DNA of 64,000 nucleotides. Source: Mesorhizobium sp. J428. Its GTDB lineage: Bacteria; Pseudomonadota; Alphaproteobacteria; Rhizobiales; Rhizobiaceae. Within the stretch, counting starts at the first letter, position 1; each line of letters opens with the position of its first letter. Positions 36,284 through 44,232 of this stretch are shown here, piece after piece. Location: assembly GCF_024699925.1 (NCBI RefSeq), contig NZ_JAJOMX010000001.1, positions 4,688,001 through 4,752,000 of the forward strand, in the 5' to 3' direction. The notes under the pieces are model-generated. The model ran no database searches, was not told the origin of the DNA, and saw only the letters and a list, made by a program, of their open reading frames with translations. Position numbers and translations under genes: made by a program.

Positions 36284-36870
36284 TCCGCCGATTCCAGCAG
36301 GCTTTCCGCCCTTGCGAGCTCTTCCGGCGTGTTGACGTTGAAGAACGGGTCGAACGGGACGGCCGGAAAGTCGATCGCGACATAGCCGGCCGCCTCGGCG
36401 AAATCCAGCACCCTGCGCGAGGTTCCCGCCTCAAGAAACGCCCCCAGCGTGTTCCGCAAGGATAACGGCCACAGCGCGCAGGTGGGGTGAAGCCGTCCCT
36501 CCGAGCGTGCAACGGCAACGCCCGCGCCGACTTCGCTCAGCCTGCTCACGAAATCGGCCGGCAGGAAGGGCGTGTCGACGGAGGCGGTGGCGACGTGGGT
36601 GATGCCCACGACGCCGTCGGCCCAGCACAGGCCGGCGTGAAGGCCGGCGAGGGGACCGGGAAAGCCGGCGAACCGATCGGGAAGTATCGGGTTTGCACCC
36701 GCGACTTCGTCCAACCCGACATTCGAATTGACCGCTAGCGCATGCACCTGCGGCGCGAGCCGCGCCATCAGCCGGGCGAGCAGCGTCTGTCCGCCGAGCT
36801 CGACCAGAGCCTTGTTGCGCCCGCCCATGCGAGACGACCGTCCTCCGGCGAGGATGACGCCCGCGATCAT
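36280..36870 (-). CDS. mobA: Molybdenum cofactor guanylyltransferase MobA
   Basis: A 196-residue nucleotidyltransferase: AGVILAGGRSSRMGGRNKAL VELGGQTLL, ILPDRFAGFPGPLAGLHAGL, the metal-binding region VATASVDTPFLPADFVSRL, and HPTCALWPLS; C-terminal FDPFFNVNTPEELARAE. It attaches GMP from GTP to molybdopterin. The ATG at 36870 overlaps the stop of the MFS gene, and the gene overlaps mobB at its end. Confidence 0.95.
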   Translation of the reverse strand: MIAGVILAGGRSSRMGGRNKALVELGGQTLLARLMARLAPQVHALAVNSNVGLDEVAGANPILPDRFAGFPGPLAGLHAGLCWADGVVGITHVATASVDTPFLPADFVSRLSEVGAGVAVARSEGRLHPTCALWPLSLRNTLGAFLEAGTSRRVLDFAEAAGYVAIDFPAVPFDPFFNVNTPEELARAESLLESAE

Positions 36871-38078
36871 GGCCGTGAGGCGCCGCCGGCGCGCGATACC
36901 AGCATGATGAACGAGCTCGCCGCGATCGAGGCGATCGCCGAGAAGAGCATGATCGCGAGCAGCGGATAGACGCCCGTCTCCGGCGACAGGAACAGGCCGG
37001 GCAGAGCGGAGAGCGCCGCGCCGCCGCCGATCTGCATGGCGCCACCGAGGCCCGAGGCCGATCCGGCAAGGCTCGGCTTGACGCTGACGACACCCGAATT
37101 CGCGCTCGGAAGCGTGAAGCCGTTCCCGGCGGTCGCAAAGGCAGCCGGGACGAAGAGTGCGAGCGGATCGGCCACGCCGGACGCGAACAGCACGATGGCG
37201 ATGAGCACCGCGACGCCCGAGATGATGTTTCCGGCGAGCATCATCCTGTTGATCCCGACGCGGGCGGTGTAGCGGCCCGCGATGAAATTGCCGACCATGT
37301 ATCCGAGGCCGAGGCAAGCGAAATAGAAACCGTATGTGGACGGCGACATTCCGAAAAGAACCGAAGAGACGTAGGGCGCGCCGCCGAGGAAGGTGAAGAA
37401 CGAGCCCGACGTGAAGGCGGCCGTGAGTGCGTAGCCCCAGAACAGCCGCGAGCGCAGCAGTTCGGGATAGGCGCGGAACTGCGCGCCGAGACTCGCCGAG
37501 GGATTTCTGTTGGTCTCGCCGAGATCGAAAAAGATGATCGCGAAGGACAGGATCCCGAAAGCGAGCGTCAGCCCGAAGGTAGCCTGCCAGCCGTAGAGTT
37601 CGTCAAGCACGCCGCCGATGGCAGGCCCGATCATCGGCACGAGCGTCATGCCCATGGTGATGTAGCCGATTCGACTCGCGGCAAGGTTGGCGCTGACCGT
37701 GTCCCGCACGATCGCGCGCGACAGCACCATGCCCGCCGCCGCAAAGGCCTGGAAAACCCTGCACGCCAAGAGGAACTCGATCGACGGAGCGAATATCGCT
37801 GCAAGCGTGGCCATGATGAAGATCGCGAAGGAGGCGAGCATCACCGGCCGCCGGCCGAACCGGTCGGAAGCCGGCCCGACCAGAAGCTGCAGCACCGCGG
37901 TGGAGGCAAGGTGCAGCGAGACGGTGAGCTGGACCAGTCCGTAATCCGCTTCGAAATAACGCGCCATGGCCGGCAGGGACGGCAGGAAGACGTTGAGCGC
38001 CAGTGCGCCCGCCGACGTCGCGACGACGAGAGTCGTGACGTGCGGCGCGGTCCGGCGGTTGAGATAGGCTCGCGACAC
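36867..38078 (-). CDS. MFS multidrug efflux transporter (Bcr/CflA family)
   Basis: A 403-residue, 12-helix transporter. Motif A-like LVGPASDRFGRRPVMLASFA and the DHA1 Bcr/CflA pattern (LALNVFLPSLPAMARYFEAD, LSRAIVRDTVSANLAASRIG YITMGMTLVPMIGPAIGG) are clear. The start is a GTG at 38078 sharing its G with the TAG stop of the upstream EamA gene; the frame remains open far upstream but runs through EamA out of frame. It is translationally linked to EamA and mobA. The substrate is unknown. Confidence 0.9.
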   Translation of the reverse strand: MSRAYLNRRTAPHVTTLVVATSAGALALNVFLPSLPAMARYFEADYGLVQLTVSLHLASTAVLQLLVGPASDRFGRRPVMLASFAIFIMATLAAIFAPSIEFLLACRVFQAFAAAGMVLSRAIVRDTVSANLAASRIGYITMGMTLVPMIGPAIGGVLDELYGWQATFGLTLAFGILSFAIIFFDLGETNRNPSASLGAQFRAYPELLRSRLFWGYALTAAFTSGSFFTFLGGAPYVSSVLFGMSPSTYGFYFACLGLGYMVGNFIAGRYTARVGINRMMLAGNIISGVAVLIAIVLFASGVADPLALFVPAAFATAGNGFTLPSANSGVVSVKPSLAGSASGLGGAMQIGGGAALSALPGLFLSPETGVYPLLAIMLFSAIASIAASSFIMLVSRAGGASRP

Positions 38079-39106
38079 TAGAGGCCGTCCGGTCCCATGG
38101 CGGGCGAAGTGCTCTCCGCGCCCGGGCGACGTCCCACGACACGTTCGCGGTAGAGCATATAGAGGCCGGAGCCGACGATGACGGTGGAGCCGACGATCAT
38201 GGCGAGGTCCGGGACGTCCGCGAACACCAGATAGCCGAGGAGAATTGCCCAGAGGAGAGCCGTGTAGCGGAATGGCGCAACGAAGGAGATGTCGCCGACC
38301 CGCAGGGACAGGATGATGAACTGGTAGCCGACGACCAGGAGCGCCGCGGCAAGCGCGAGCATCGCAAAGGTGCCGTACGACACCGGCGCCCAGCCGCCCA
38401 TCGGAACGACGAGCAGGCCGCCTGTCACAGTGACCACCACCGCCGTCGCGGTGGAGACGAGGAAGGACGATATTTCCTGCGGGATGCGTTTGGTGGCTAT
38501 ATCGCGGATGGCGCAGAAGAATACGCAGGCCAGCGCCCACAGCGAATAGACGCTGAACCCTTCTAGGCCAGGCCGGACAATGATCAGCACGCCGCCGAAG
38601 CCGGCCGCGATCGAAAGCCAGCGCCGCCAGCCGACCGGCTCGCCGAGAACCATCGCCGCCCCCATCGTCACGGCAAGCGGCAGAGCCTGGAGGACGGCCG
38701 AGACATTGGCGATCGGCAGGTGGCTCAGCGCCACCAGGAAGCAGGAGGTGGCCAGGGCTTCGCCCATGACGCGGACGGCGACCATCGGATGGAACGCCTG
38801 TCCGATCCGCCGCAGCGCGCCGCGATGCCAAGCGATCAGGCCGATCAGACAGCAGGCGAAGAGGCCTCGGATCAGCATGATCTGACCCGGGTTGATCGTC
38901 TCGGAGGACAGCTTGGTCAGTGTATCGTTCAGCGCAAAGCCGACCATCGAAATCGCCATGAACACGGCGCCGCGCAGATTGGGCGAGAGGGGCAAGGAGC
39001 GTTTCCGAATTCTGGCCAGCGAAGCAGCCTGTTTTCGGATCGGTGTAGCAGCCAGTCCGCAAATCGCAACCGATATGCGATGGTCCAGACGAAGGCCCCG
39101 GAACAT
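38078..39106 (-). CDS. EamA/DMT family transporter
   Basis: A 342-residue membrane protein with two EamA repeats, about ten helices: LRGAVFMAISMVGFALNDTL TKLSSETINPGQIMLIRGL, LVALSHLPIANVSAVLQALP, VLIIVRPGLEGFSVYSLWAL and YTALLWAILLGYLVFADVPD. The drug/metabolite transporter fold is clear, the substrate is not. The first 40 residues are extra relative to the membrane core, so a downstream start is possible. It heads the EamA-MFS-mobA-mobB chain of overlapping genes. Confidence 0.9.
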   Translation of the reverse strand: MFRGLRLDHRISVAICGLAATPIRKQAASLARIRKRSLPLSPNLRGAVFMAISMVGFALNDTLTKLSSETINPGQIMLIRGLFACCLIGLIAWHRGALRRIGQAFHPMVAVRVMGEALATSCFLVALSHLPIANVSAVLQALPLAVTMGAAMVLGEPVGWRRWLSIAAGFGGVLIIVRPGLEGFSVYSLWALACVFFCAIRDIATKRIPQEISSFLVSTATAVVVTVTGGLLVVPMGGWAPVSYGTFAMLALAAALLVVGYQFIILSLRVGDISFVAPFRYTALLWAILLGYLVFADVPDLAMIVGSTVIVGSGLYMLYRERVVGRRPGAESTSPAMGPDGL

Positions 39107-39139
39107 CGCCCCGGGGCCACGGGGCGGGTGGTCCGGCCG

Positions 39140-39499
39140 TCAGTTGGCCGGCGTCAGCCTCTCGGTGCCCGTTCCGCCTTCGCCCTGGATGGTCCAAAGT
39201 CCTTCCATCGAGCCGTCGGCGTTGACCCTGTAGATGACGAGGCCGATGGAATCCCCGAGCACATAGGCAGCGGCGAAAGCGTTGTTATTGCGGCTGCAAA
39301 TGCCGTGCGATTCCGTCGAGCCGGTAACCCAGTGGATCTCGCAGGTCGTGTCGCTGGTCAAAGTGATCTCGGCGATGCCCTCATAGGTGCTGCCGTTATG
39401 GTTGGTGCCTTCGACGGTGTACGAACCGCCGATGTCCTGCGCGTGCGCCAAGCCTGCCAGTCCGGCGAAGGCCAGGCCGAGTGCCAATGTCCTGAACAT
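39140..39499 (-). CDS. Small secreted protein of unknown function
   Basis: A 119-residue protein with a signal peptide (MFRTLALGLAFAGLAGLAHA Q), then a beta-rich domain: GGSYTVEGTNHNGSTYEGIA EITL, TCEIHWVTGSTESHGICSR (two cysteines), and ALYVLGDSIGLVIYRVNADG-like strands (YVLGDSIGLVIYRVNADGSM EGLW). I recognise a pattern common to small alphaproteobacterial secreted proteins but no function. It stands between moaA and EamA with gaps of 106 and 33 bases. Confidence 0.75.
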   Translation of the reverse strand: MFRTLALGLAFAGLAGLAHAQDIGGSYTVEGTNHNGSTYEGIAEITLTSDTTCEIHWVTGSTESHGICSRNNNAFAAAYVLGDSIGLVIYRVNADGSMEGLWTIQGEGGTGTERLTPAN

Positions 39500-39605
39500 G
39501 TCGGAAAACTCCCCACGGACGACATTGTCCGCGGGCAAAGACAGTACGTAAGCGCGAAATCTCTGTAAATGCCGCAACGGAAATTTCGAGCAGATCGGCG
39601 GGGTG

Positions 39606-40622
39606 TCAGCCGCCGGTGACGCTCATGTGGCGCGATACCGCCGGGCGACGGGTGGCGCGGTCGATGACGAAGTCGTGGCCCTTGGGCTTGCGGCCGATCG
39701 CCTCGTCGATGGCGTTGGAGAGAAGCTCGTTGCCTTCCGAGGCGCGCAACGGCGCACGAAGGTCGGCCGCATCCTCCTGGCCGAGACACATGTAGAGCGT
39801 GCCGGTGCAGGTGATGCGGACGCGGTTGCAGCTCTCGCAGAAATTATGCGTCATCGGCGTGATGAAGCCGAGCTTTCCGCCGGTCTCGGCCACCTGGACA
39901 TAGCGCGCCGGCCCGCCCGTCTTGAACGGGATGTCGGTCAGCGTGAACTCGCGCTCGAGATTGGCGCGCAGCAGCGACAGCGGCAGGTACTGGTCCGTGC
40001 GGTCGGCGTCGATCTCGCCCATTGGCATGGTCTCGATGACGGTCAGGTCCATGCCGCGGCCATGCGCCCAGTGCATCAGCTCCGGCAGTTCGCGGTCGTT
40101 GAAGTCCTTCAGCGCCACGGCATTGAGCTTGACATGGATGCCGGCGGCCTGCGCGGCGTCGATGCCTTCGAGCACTCGGTCGAGATTGCCCCAGCGGGTC
40201 ACGGTGCGGAACTTGACCGGGTCGAGCGTGTCGACCGAGACGTTGATGCGCCTGACGCCGCAGTCCGCGAGTTCGGCGGCATGTTTCGCAAGCTGCGAGC
40301 CGTTCGTCGTCAGCGTCAGTTCCTCCAGTGCGCCGGAGGCGAGGTGGCGCGACAGCTGGCGCACGAGATGCATGATGTTCTTGCGCACCAGCGGCTCGCC
40401 GCCGGTCAGCCTTAGCTTCCGCACGCCCTTGTCGATGAAGACAGTGCACAGCCGGTCGAGTTCCTCGAGGCTCAGGAGATCCTTCTTGGGCAGAAAGGTC
40501 ATGTCCTCGGCCATGCAATAGGTGCAGCGGAAATCGCAGCGATCCGTCACGGAGACGCGCAGATAGGTGATCGAACGCCCGAACGGGTCGATCATCGGCG
40601 AGGTGTGATGCTGCAAGTCCAT
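39606..40622 (-). CDS. moaA: GTP 3',8-cyclase MoaA
   Basis: Radical-SAM enzyme that starts molybdopterin synthesis. The 338 residues contain the N-terminal cluster motif [57 protein letters not shown], the second cluster cysteines in [20 protein letters not shown] and the C-terminal GG needed for activity. It is transcribed in the same direction as mobAB but separated by the secreted-protein gene. Confidence 0.97.
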   Translation of the reverse strand: MDLQHHTSPMIDPFGRSITYLRVSVTDRCDFRCTYCMAEDMTFLPKKDLLSLEELDRLCTVFIDKGVRKLRLTGGEPLVRKNIMHLVRQLSRHLASGALEELTLTTNGSQLAKHAAELADCGVRRINVSVDTLDPVKFRTVTRWGNLDRVLEGIDAAQAAGIHVKLNAVALKDFNDRELPELMHWAHGRGMDLTVIETMPMGEIDADRTDQYLPLSLLRANLEREFTLTDIPFKTGGPARYVQVAETGGKLGFITPMTHNFCESCNRVRITCTGTLYMCLGQEDAADLRAPLRASEGNELLSNAIDEAIGRKPKGHDFVIDRATRRPAVSRHMSVTGG

Positions 40623-40781
40623 ACGGCGCTCATCTGGCTGCGGTACACGTCCGCCAGCATCATATAGCTATTCGACGTCTTCAAGGCCACAGTCAGTGAC
40701 CTTTGGTCGAAGCCGCCATACCCTGCCACTTTCATTGGAGCGCGATGCGCTTTATTGCGGGGCGACATCGGAGGACCACCC

Positions 40782-41132
40782 ATGACCGCCCCGACCGAAC
40801 TGCGCGTGTCGAAGGACCGTCGGCTGATGACGGTGAGCTTTCCCGGGCACCAGGCCTTCGAGCTTCCGGCCGAGATGCTGCGGGTGCTGTCGCCTTCGGC
40901 CGAGGTGCAGGGCCATTCGCCGGAACAGCGCGTGACCGTGCCGTCCAAGCGCAACGTCGCCATCTCGAAGATCGAGCCGACGGGCAATTATGCCGTCAGG
41001 ATCACCTTCGACGACGGCCATGATACCGGCATCTTCACCTGGGACTACCTGCATACGCTGGGCCATGAGAAGGCGGAGCGCTGGCAGGCCTATCTGGACG
41101 AGCTTGCCGCCAAGGGATTGACGCGCGACTGA
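40782..41132 (+). CDS. DUF971 domain protein (gamma-butyrobetaine hydroxylase-like N-terminal domain)
   Basis: A 116-residue single-domain protein: TELRVSKDRRLMTVSFPGHQ AFELPAEMLRVLSPSAEVQG H and NVAISKIEPTGNYAVRITFD DGHDTGIFTWDYLHTLG. DUF971 forms the N-terminal part of gamma-butyrobetaine hydroxylases and occurs alone in many bacteria, sometimes linked to Fe-S biogenesis. ATG 40782 follows GGAGGACCACCC; a longer start at 40755 overlaps that site. It diverges from moaA. Confidence 0.9.
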   Translation: MTAPTELRVSKDRRLMTVSFPGHQAFELPAEMLRVLSPSAEVQGHSPEQRVTVPSKRNVAISKIEPTGNYAVRITFDDGHDTGIFTWDYLHTLGHEKAERWQAYLDELAAKGLTRD

Positions 41133-41207
41133 GGCGCGGAGCGGTCATACGCCTGTCATGCAGCTGGCGAAGGAAGCCGGCCGGATGCAGGCGAAGGAGG
41201 CAGGGAC

Positions 41208-41819
41208 ATGCGCAGGATCGAGACCGTCGCGGAACTGGAGGCTCTTTACGGCTTTCCGGGCGAGACGTCGCTGGTCAAGGAACTCGACCACATCATCCCC
41301 GAATACGCCGCCTTCATCGAGGCCTCGCCCTTCGTGGCGCTCGCGAGTGCGGGGCCGGAGGGGCTGGACTGCTCGCCGCGCGGCGATCTCGCAGGTTTTG
41401 TCCGCATCCGCGATCCGCGGACGCTGATGATGCCGGACCGGCGCGGCAACAACCGCGCGGATTCGCTTAAGAACATCATCAGAGACGGCCGCGTCGGGCT
41501 TCTGTTCCTCGTTCCCGGCTCGGGCACGACGCTCAGGGTCAATGGCGATGCCTATGTCACCGACGATGCCGAGCTCTGCGAGAGCTTCACCATAGAAGGC
41601 AAGGCGGCCCGCACCGTCACCGTGATCCAGGTCCGCTCGGTCTATTTCCAGTGTGCGCGGGCGATCCATCGCTCGGAGCTGTGGAATCCGGCGCGGCATG
41701 TCGATCCGAAATCGCTGCCGACGCCCGGAAAGATCCTCGAGGTGACGAGCCGCGCGGCAATCGACGGCGCAGCCTATGACGCCGAGTGGCCCGAGCGGGC
41801 GAAGAAATCGATGTGGTGA
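41208..41819 (+). CDS. Pyridoxamine 5'-phosphate oxidase family flavoprotein (MSMEG_1061-like)
   Basis: A 203-residue split-barrel protein: ASPFVALASAGPEGLDCSPR GD, DPRTLMMPDRRGNNRADSLK NII, VGLLFLVPGSGTTLRVNGDA YVTDD and VYFQCARAIHRSELWNP. These blocks match the PNPOx-like FMN-binding family whose members are often of unknown substrate. SD GGAGGCAGGG precedes the ATG. It does not look like PdxH itself. Confidence 0.88.
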   Translation: MRRIETVAELEALYGFPGETSLVKELDHIIPEYAAFIEASPFVALASAGPEGLDCSPRGDLAGFVRIRDPRTLMMPDRRGNNRADSLKNIIRDGRVGLLFLVPGSGTTLRVNGDAYVTDDAELCESFTIEGKAARTVTVIQVRSVYFQCARAIHRSELWNPARHVDPKSLPTPGKILEVTSRAAIDGAAYDAEWPERAKKSMW

Positions 41820-41859
41820 GGCGGTTTCGCGCGTGCATGCACTGCGCTAACCAGTTCTC

Positions 41860-42180
41860 ATGAAGACACCGATCGTCTACGCGTTTGCCGCCTTTGCCGA
41901 GATCGCCGGCTGCTATGCCTTCTGGGCGTGGCTGAGGCTGGACAGGTCTCCGCTGTGGCTGGCGCCGGGGCTGGTGTCGCTCGCCGCCTTCGCCTGGCTC
42001 TTGACCTTCGTCCCGTCCGAAGCGGCGGGGAGGGCGTTCGCGGCCTATGGCGGCGTCTACATCGCCGCATCGCTCGCCTGGCTGTGGGCAGTGGAGAAGA
42101 CGGCGCCGGACCGCTACGACCTCGCAGGCGCCGCGCTGTGCATTGCGGGCGCTGCCGTGATCATCGGCGGACCGCGCTGA
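41860..42180 (+). CDS. YnfA family (UPF0060) small membrane protein
   Basis: A 106-residue protein with four membrane helices ([76 protein letters not shown]). The [13 protein letters not shown] and [10 protein letters not shown] motifs define the YnfA family, related to small multidrug resistance transporters. It converges with the MarR gene with no gap. Confidence 0.93.
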   Translation: MKTPIVYAFAAFAEIAGCYAFWAWLRLDRSPLWLAPGLVSLAAFAWLLTFVPSEAAGRAFAAYGGVYIAASLAWLWAVEKTAPDRYDLAGAALCIAGAAVIIGGPR

Positions 42181-42633
42181 TCATTCGTCCTTCAGCATTT
42201 CGGAGATCTTGCGCATCGTATCGCCCATCGCGTCGCATTGCGCCGGTGTCGAGCTCGCCATGACGCGGTCGATCAGCGCCGTATAGGCCTTCAACGCCTT
42301 GAGCAGGACGTCCTCGCCCTTCTCGGTCAGGTAGAGCCGCAGCACACGCTTGTCCTTGGCGTCGCCCTCGCGGCGGATGAGGCCCTGTCTCTCCATCTGC
42401 GGCATCAGCATCGTCACGTTTGAACGACCGACGAGCAGCTTGCGCGCAATGTCGTGCTGGGACGTGCCCGGATGACGGTAGAGATTCATCAGCAGGTCGA
42501 GCTGGGCGATCTTCAGGTCGAAGGGCTGCAGCGCCTTGGTGAGCGCGCGCACGATCGCCTTCTCGGCCTGCACCACGGCGATCCAGTTGCGGAATCGCGG
42601 ATTGTCCCAGGGGAGGTCTTGCATTTTGTTCAT
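42181..42633 (-). CDS. MarR family transcriptional regulator
   Basis: A 150-residue winged-helix regulator: AQLDLLMNLYRHPGTSQHDI ARKLLVGRSNVTMLMPQMER QGLIRREGDAKDKRVLRLYL TEKGEDVL is the complete MarR DNA-binding region. Starts at 42633 (MNKMQD) or 42624 (MQDLPW) are both possible; neither has a good SD. It is divergent from an alpha/beta hydrolase gene, and two 14-base palindromes lie between and over the start region, which is the classic arrangement for an autoregulated MarR gene and its target. Confidence 0.9.
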   Translation of the reverse strand: MNKMQDLPWDNPRFRNWIAVVQAEKAIVRALTKALQPFDLKIAQLDLLMNLYRHPGTSQHDIARKLLVGRSNVTMLMPQMERQGLIRREGDAKDKRVLRLYLTEKGEDVLLKALKAYTALIDRVMASSTPAQCDAMGDTMRKISEMLKDE

Positions 42634-42661
42634 GCTTGAACGATAATGTTCATGTTTGAAC
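42628..42661. promoter_or_regulatory. Twin palindromic MarR operator candidates
   Basis: GTTCATGCTTGAAC (42628-42641) and GTTCATGTTTGAAC (42648-42661) are GTTCA-N4-TGAAC palindromes exactly 20 bases apart, two helical turns. They sit between the divergent MarR and hydrolase genes. The MarR protein itself is the natural candidate to bind both. Confidence 0.65.
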
Positions 42662-42681
42662 GAATCCAATGGAGAGCCATT

Positions 42682-43618
42682 GTGGCATCATTCGGGTTGA
42701 GAATCATCCGTACCCTGTTTGGCATGGTCGATCCGATCGCGCCACGTCTTGCGGGCCGCGTCGCCTTCGAGGTGTTCTGCCGCACCGCCGATCCTCGCAG
42801 ACCTTCGGCCGCGGAAGAGCGGGTCCTGGAGCGCAGCCGCGATTTCATGCAGGAGGCACGCCTGCATCGGCTGACCGTCGATGGCGGTCGCGTGGCTGCG
42901 CACGAATTCCGGCCGGCTTCCGGCCGCTGGTCCGCGACGGTCCTCGTCATCCACGGCTGGAAATCGCGCACCGAACACATGCGGGCGGTAATCGACGGCT
43001 TCAGAAACGCCGGGGTGCGGGCGATCGCCCTCGACCTTCCCGGCCACGGCGCCTCGTCCGGGCGCCGCCTCAACATGGCGATCGCAGTGTCGGCGGTGCG
43101 GGCGGCCGATCTGTGGTTCGGGCCGTTCGACGCGATGGTCGGCCATTCCTTCGGCGGCGCGGTCGCGGTCAACGCGGCCGTGGGCTCCATCACCGGTGTG
43201 GAGAAAGTCAGCACCGACCGCTTGGTTCTGATCGCGGCGCCGAGCTCGCTGCCGATGATCTTTGCCGACTTCGGACGTTTCCTCAATCTCGGGCCACGCA
43301 CGCAGACGGCGATCGCGGACATCGTCGAGAGGATCGCCGGGCAGCCGCTGGAGGCCTATGCCGGGCAATGCCCAGCTCGCCGAGCACCCGATCGAGGCGC
43401 TGGTGATGCACGCCGCCGACGACAAGGAGGTGTCTCCGCTCCATGCGGAAGGATATGCCAAGGCAGGTCCGCATGTCCGGCTCAGCTGGGTCAACGGGCT
43501 CGGCCACAGGCGCATCGTATCCGATCCGTCGGTCGTGGTGCAGGCGGTCGATTTCGCTCTCGGCGAGGCCGTCGATCTACCGGCGCCGAGGAGAGCCGCG
43601 ACCCGCCACAAGGGCTGA
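42682..43618 (+). CDS. Alpha/beta hydrolase, frameshifted near 43368
   Basis: A serine hydrolase of about 311 residues after repair. The oxyanion region is VLVIHGWKSRTEHM; the next strands are RAIALDLPGHGASSG and the nucleophile elbow AMVGHSFGGAVAV. At EAYAG one extra base shifts the frame; NAQLAEHPIEALVMHAADDK EVSPLHAEGYAKAG supplies the acid, and WVNGLGHRRIV the catalytic His. A GTG at 42682 with GGAGAG five bases upstream is preferred; ATG 42646 lies inside the operator region. Likely repressed by the divergent MarR. The substrate is unknown. Confidence 0.8.
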
Positions 43619-43873
43619 CTCAGGCTTTCTTCTCACCCCTCGCGACGGGCATGCCCGCGGCCATCTCTCCACCGTTCCGACCGTAGATGCCGTCACTCTT
43701 GTGATTGAGCGTCGGGCGGGTTGCCGTATCGAGGTGCGTAGGTCGGCTTCGGCCGTGAAAGTCATGGTACGTCAACGATTTGATGCGAAAAGGCCGGCCG
43801 GCGGGCAGCAACGTTTCGCCGCATTCCGCGTTCATTGTGGGTAACGGTCGTGAACATGATGGGAGTTGAGGAC

Positions 43874-44068
43874 ATGGCTCACGAGATCCAGCCCGACAAT
43901 GCAAAGCCGGCGAAAGAGTGGAAGCCTCAGTGCTCCGAACTCAGCGCCGCCATGACGCGGCGTTTCCTGGCACGCCCGGCCCGGCAGGACCAGCTCTACC
44001 AGCTCATTCCGATCTGGAAGCAATGTTCGGAACGCACGACAGAGACAGCGCCGCGGAGCGACGTCTAG
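43874..44068 (+). CDS. Small hypothetical protein, 64 aa
   Basis: The ATG at 43874 follows GAGGAC and opens a 64-residue frame: MAHEIQPDNAKPAKEWKPQC then LSAAMTRRFLARPARQDQLY QLIPIWKQCSER. It has two cysteines and no membrane segment. I do not recognise it. The good ribosome site and ordinary amino-acid mix support a real gene; it is isolated, with about 255 bases of featureless sequence before it. Confidence 0.45.
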   Translation: MAHEIQPDNAKPAKEWKPQCSELSAAMTRRFLARPARQDQLYQLIPIWKQCSERTTETAPRSDV

Positions 44069-44232
44069 GACGCCCACGTAGACGCGCCTGACTGTGTGTG
44101 ATCCGCATCACGTTTCATTGAGATCGTCACGGAGTAGGTTTTTTGCCGTCGTGTCGGCGGCGGTTACGGTTATACTGGCAGGGTGATTGCTTCGGCGGGC
44201 GGACGAGGACCCCGCAGACCGGAGCGTTCCTA

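Noticed and set aside
36867..39197. A 776-residue fusion reading from EamA territory into the MFS transporter
   Set aside because: The upstream part is out of frame with the true EamA gene; the MFS protein starts at the GTG at 38078, which overlaps the EamA stop.
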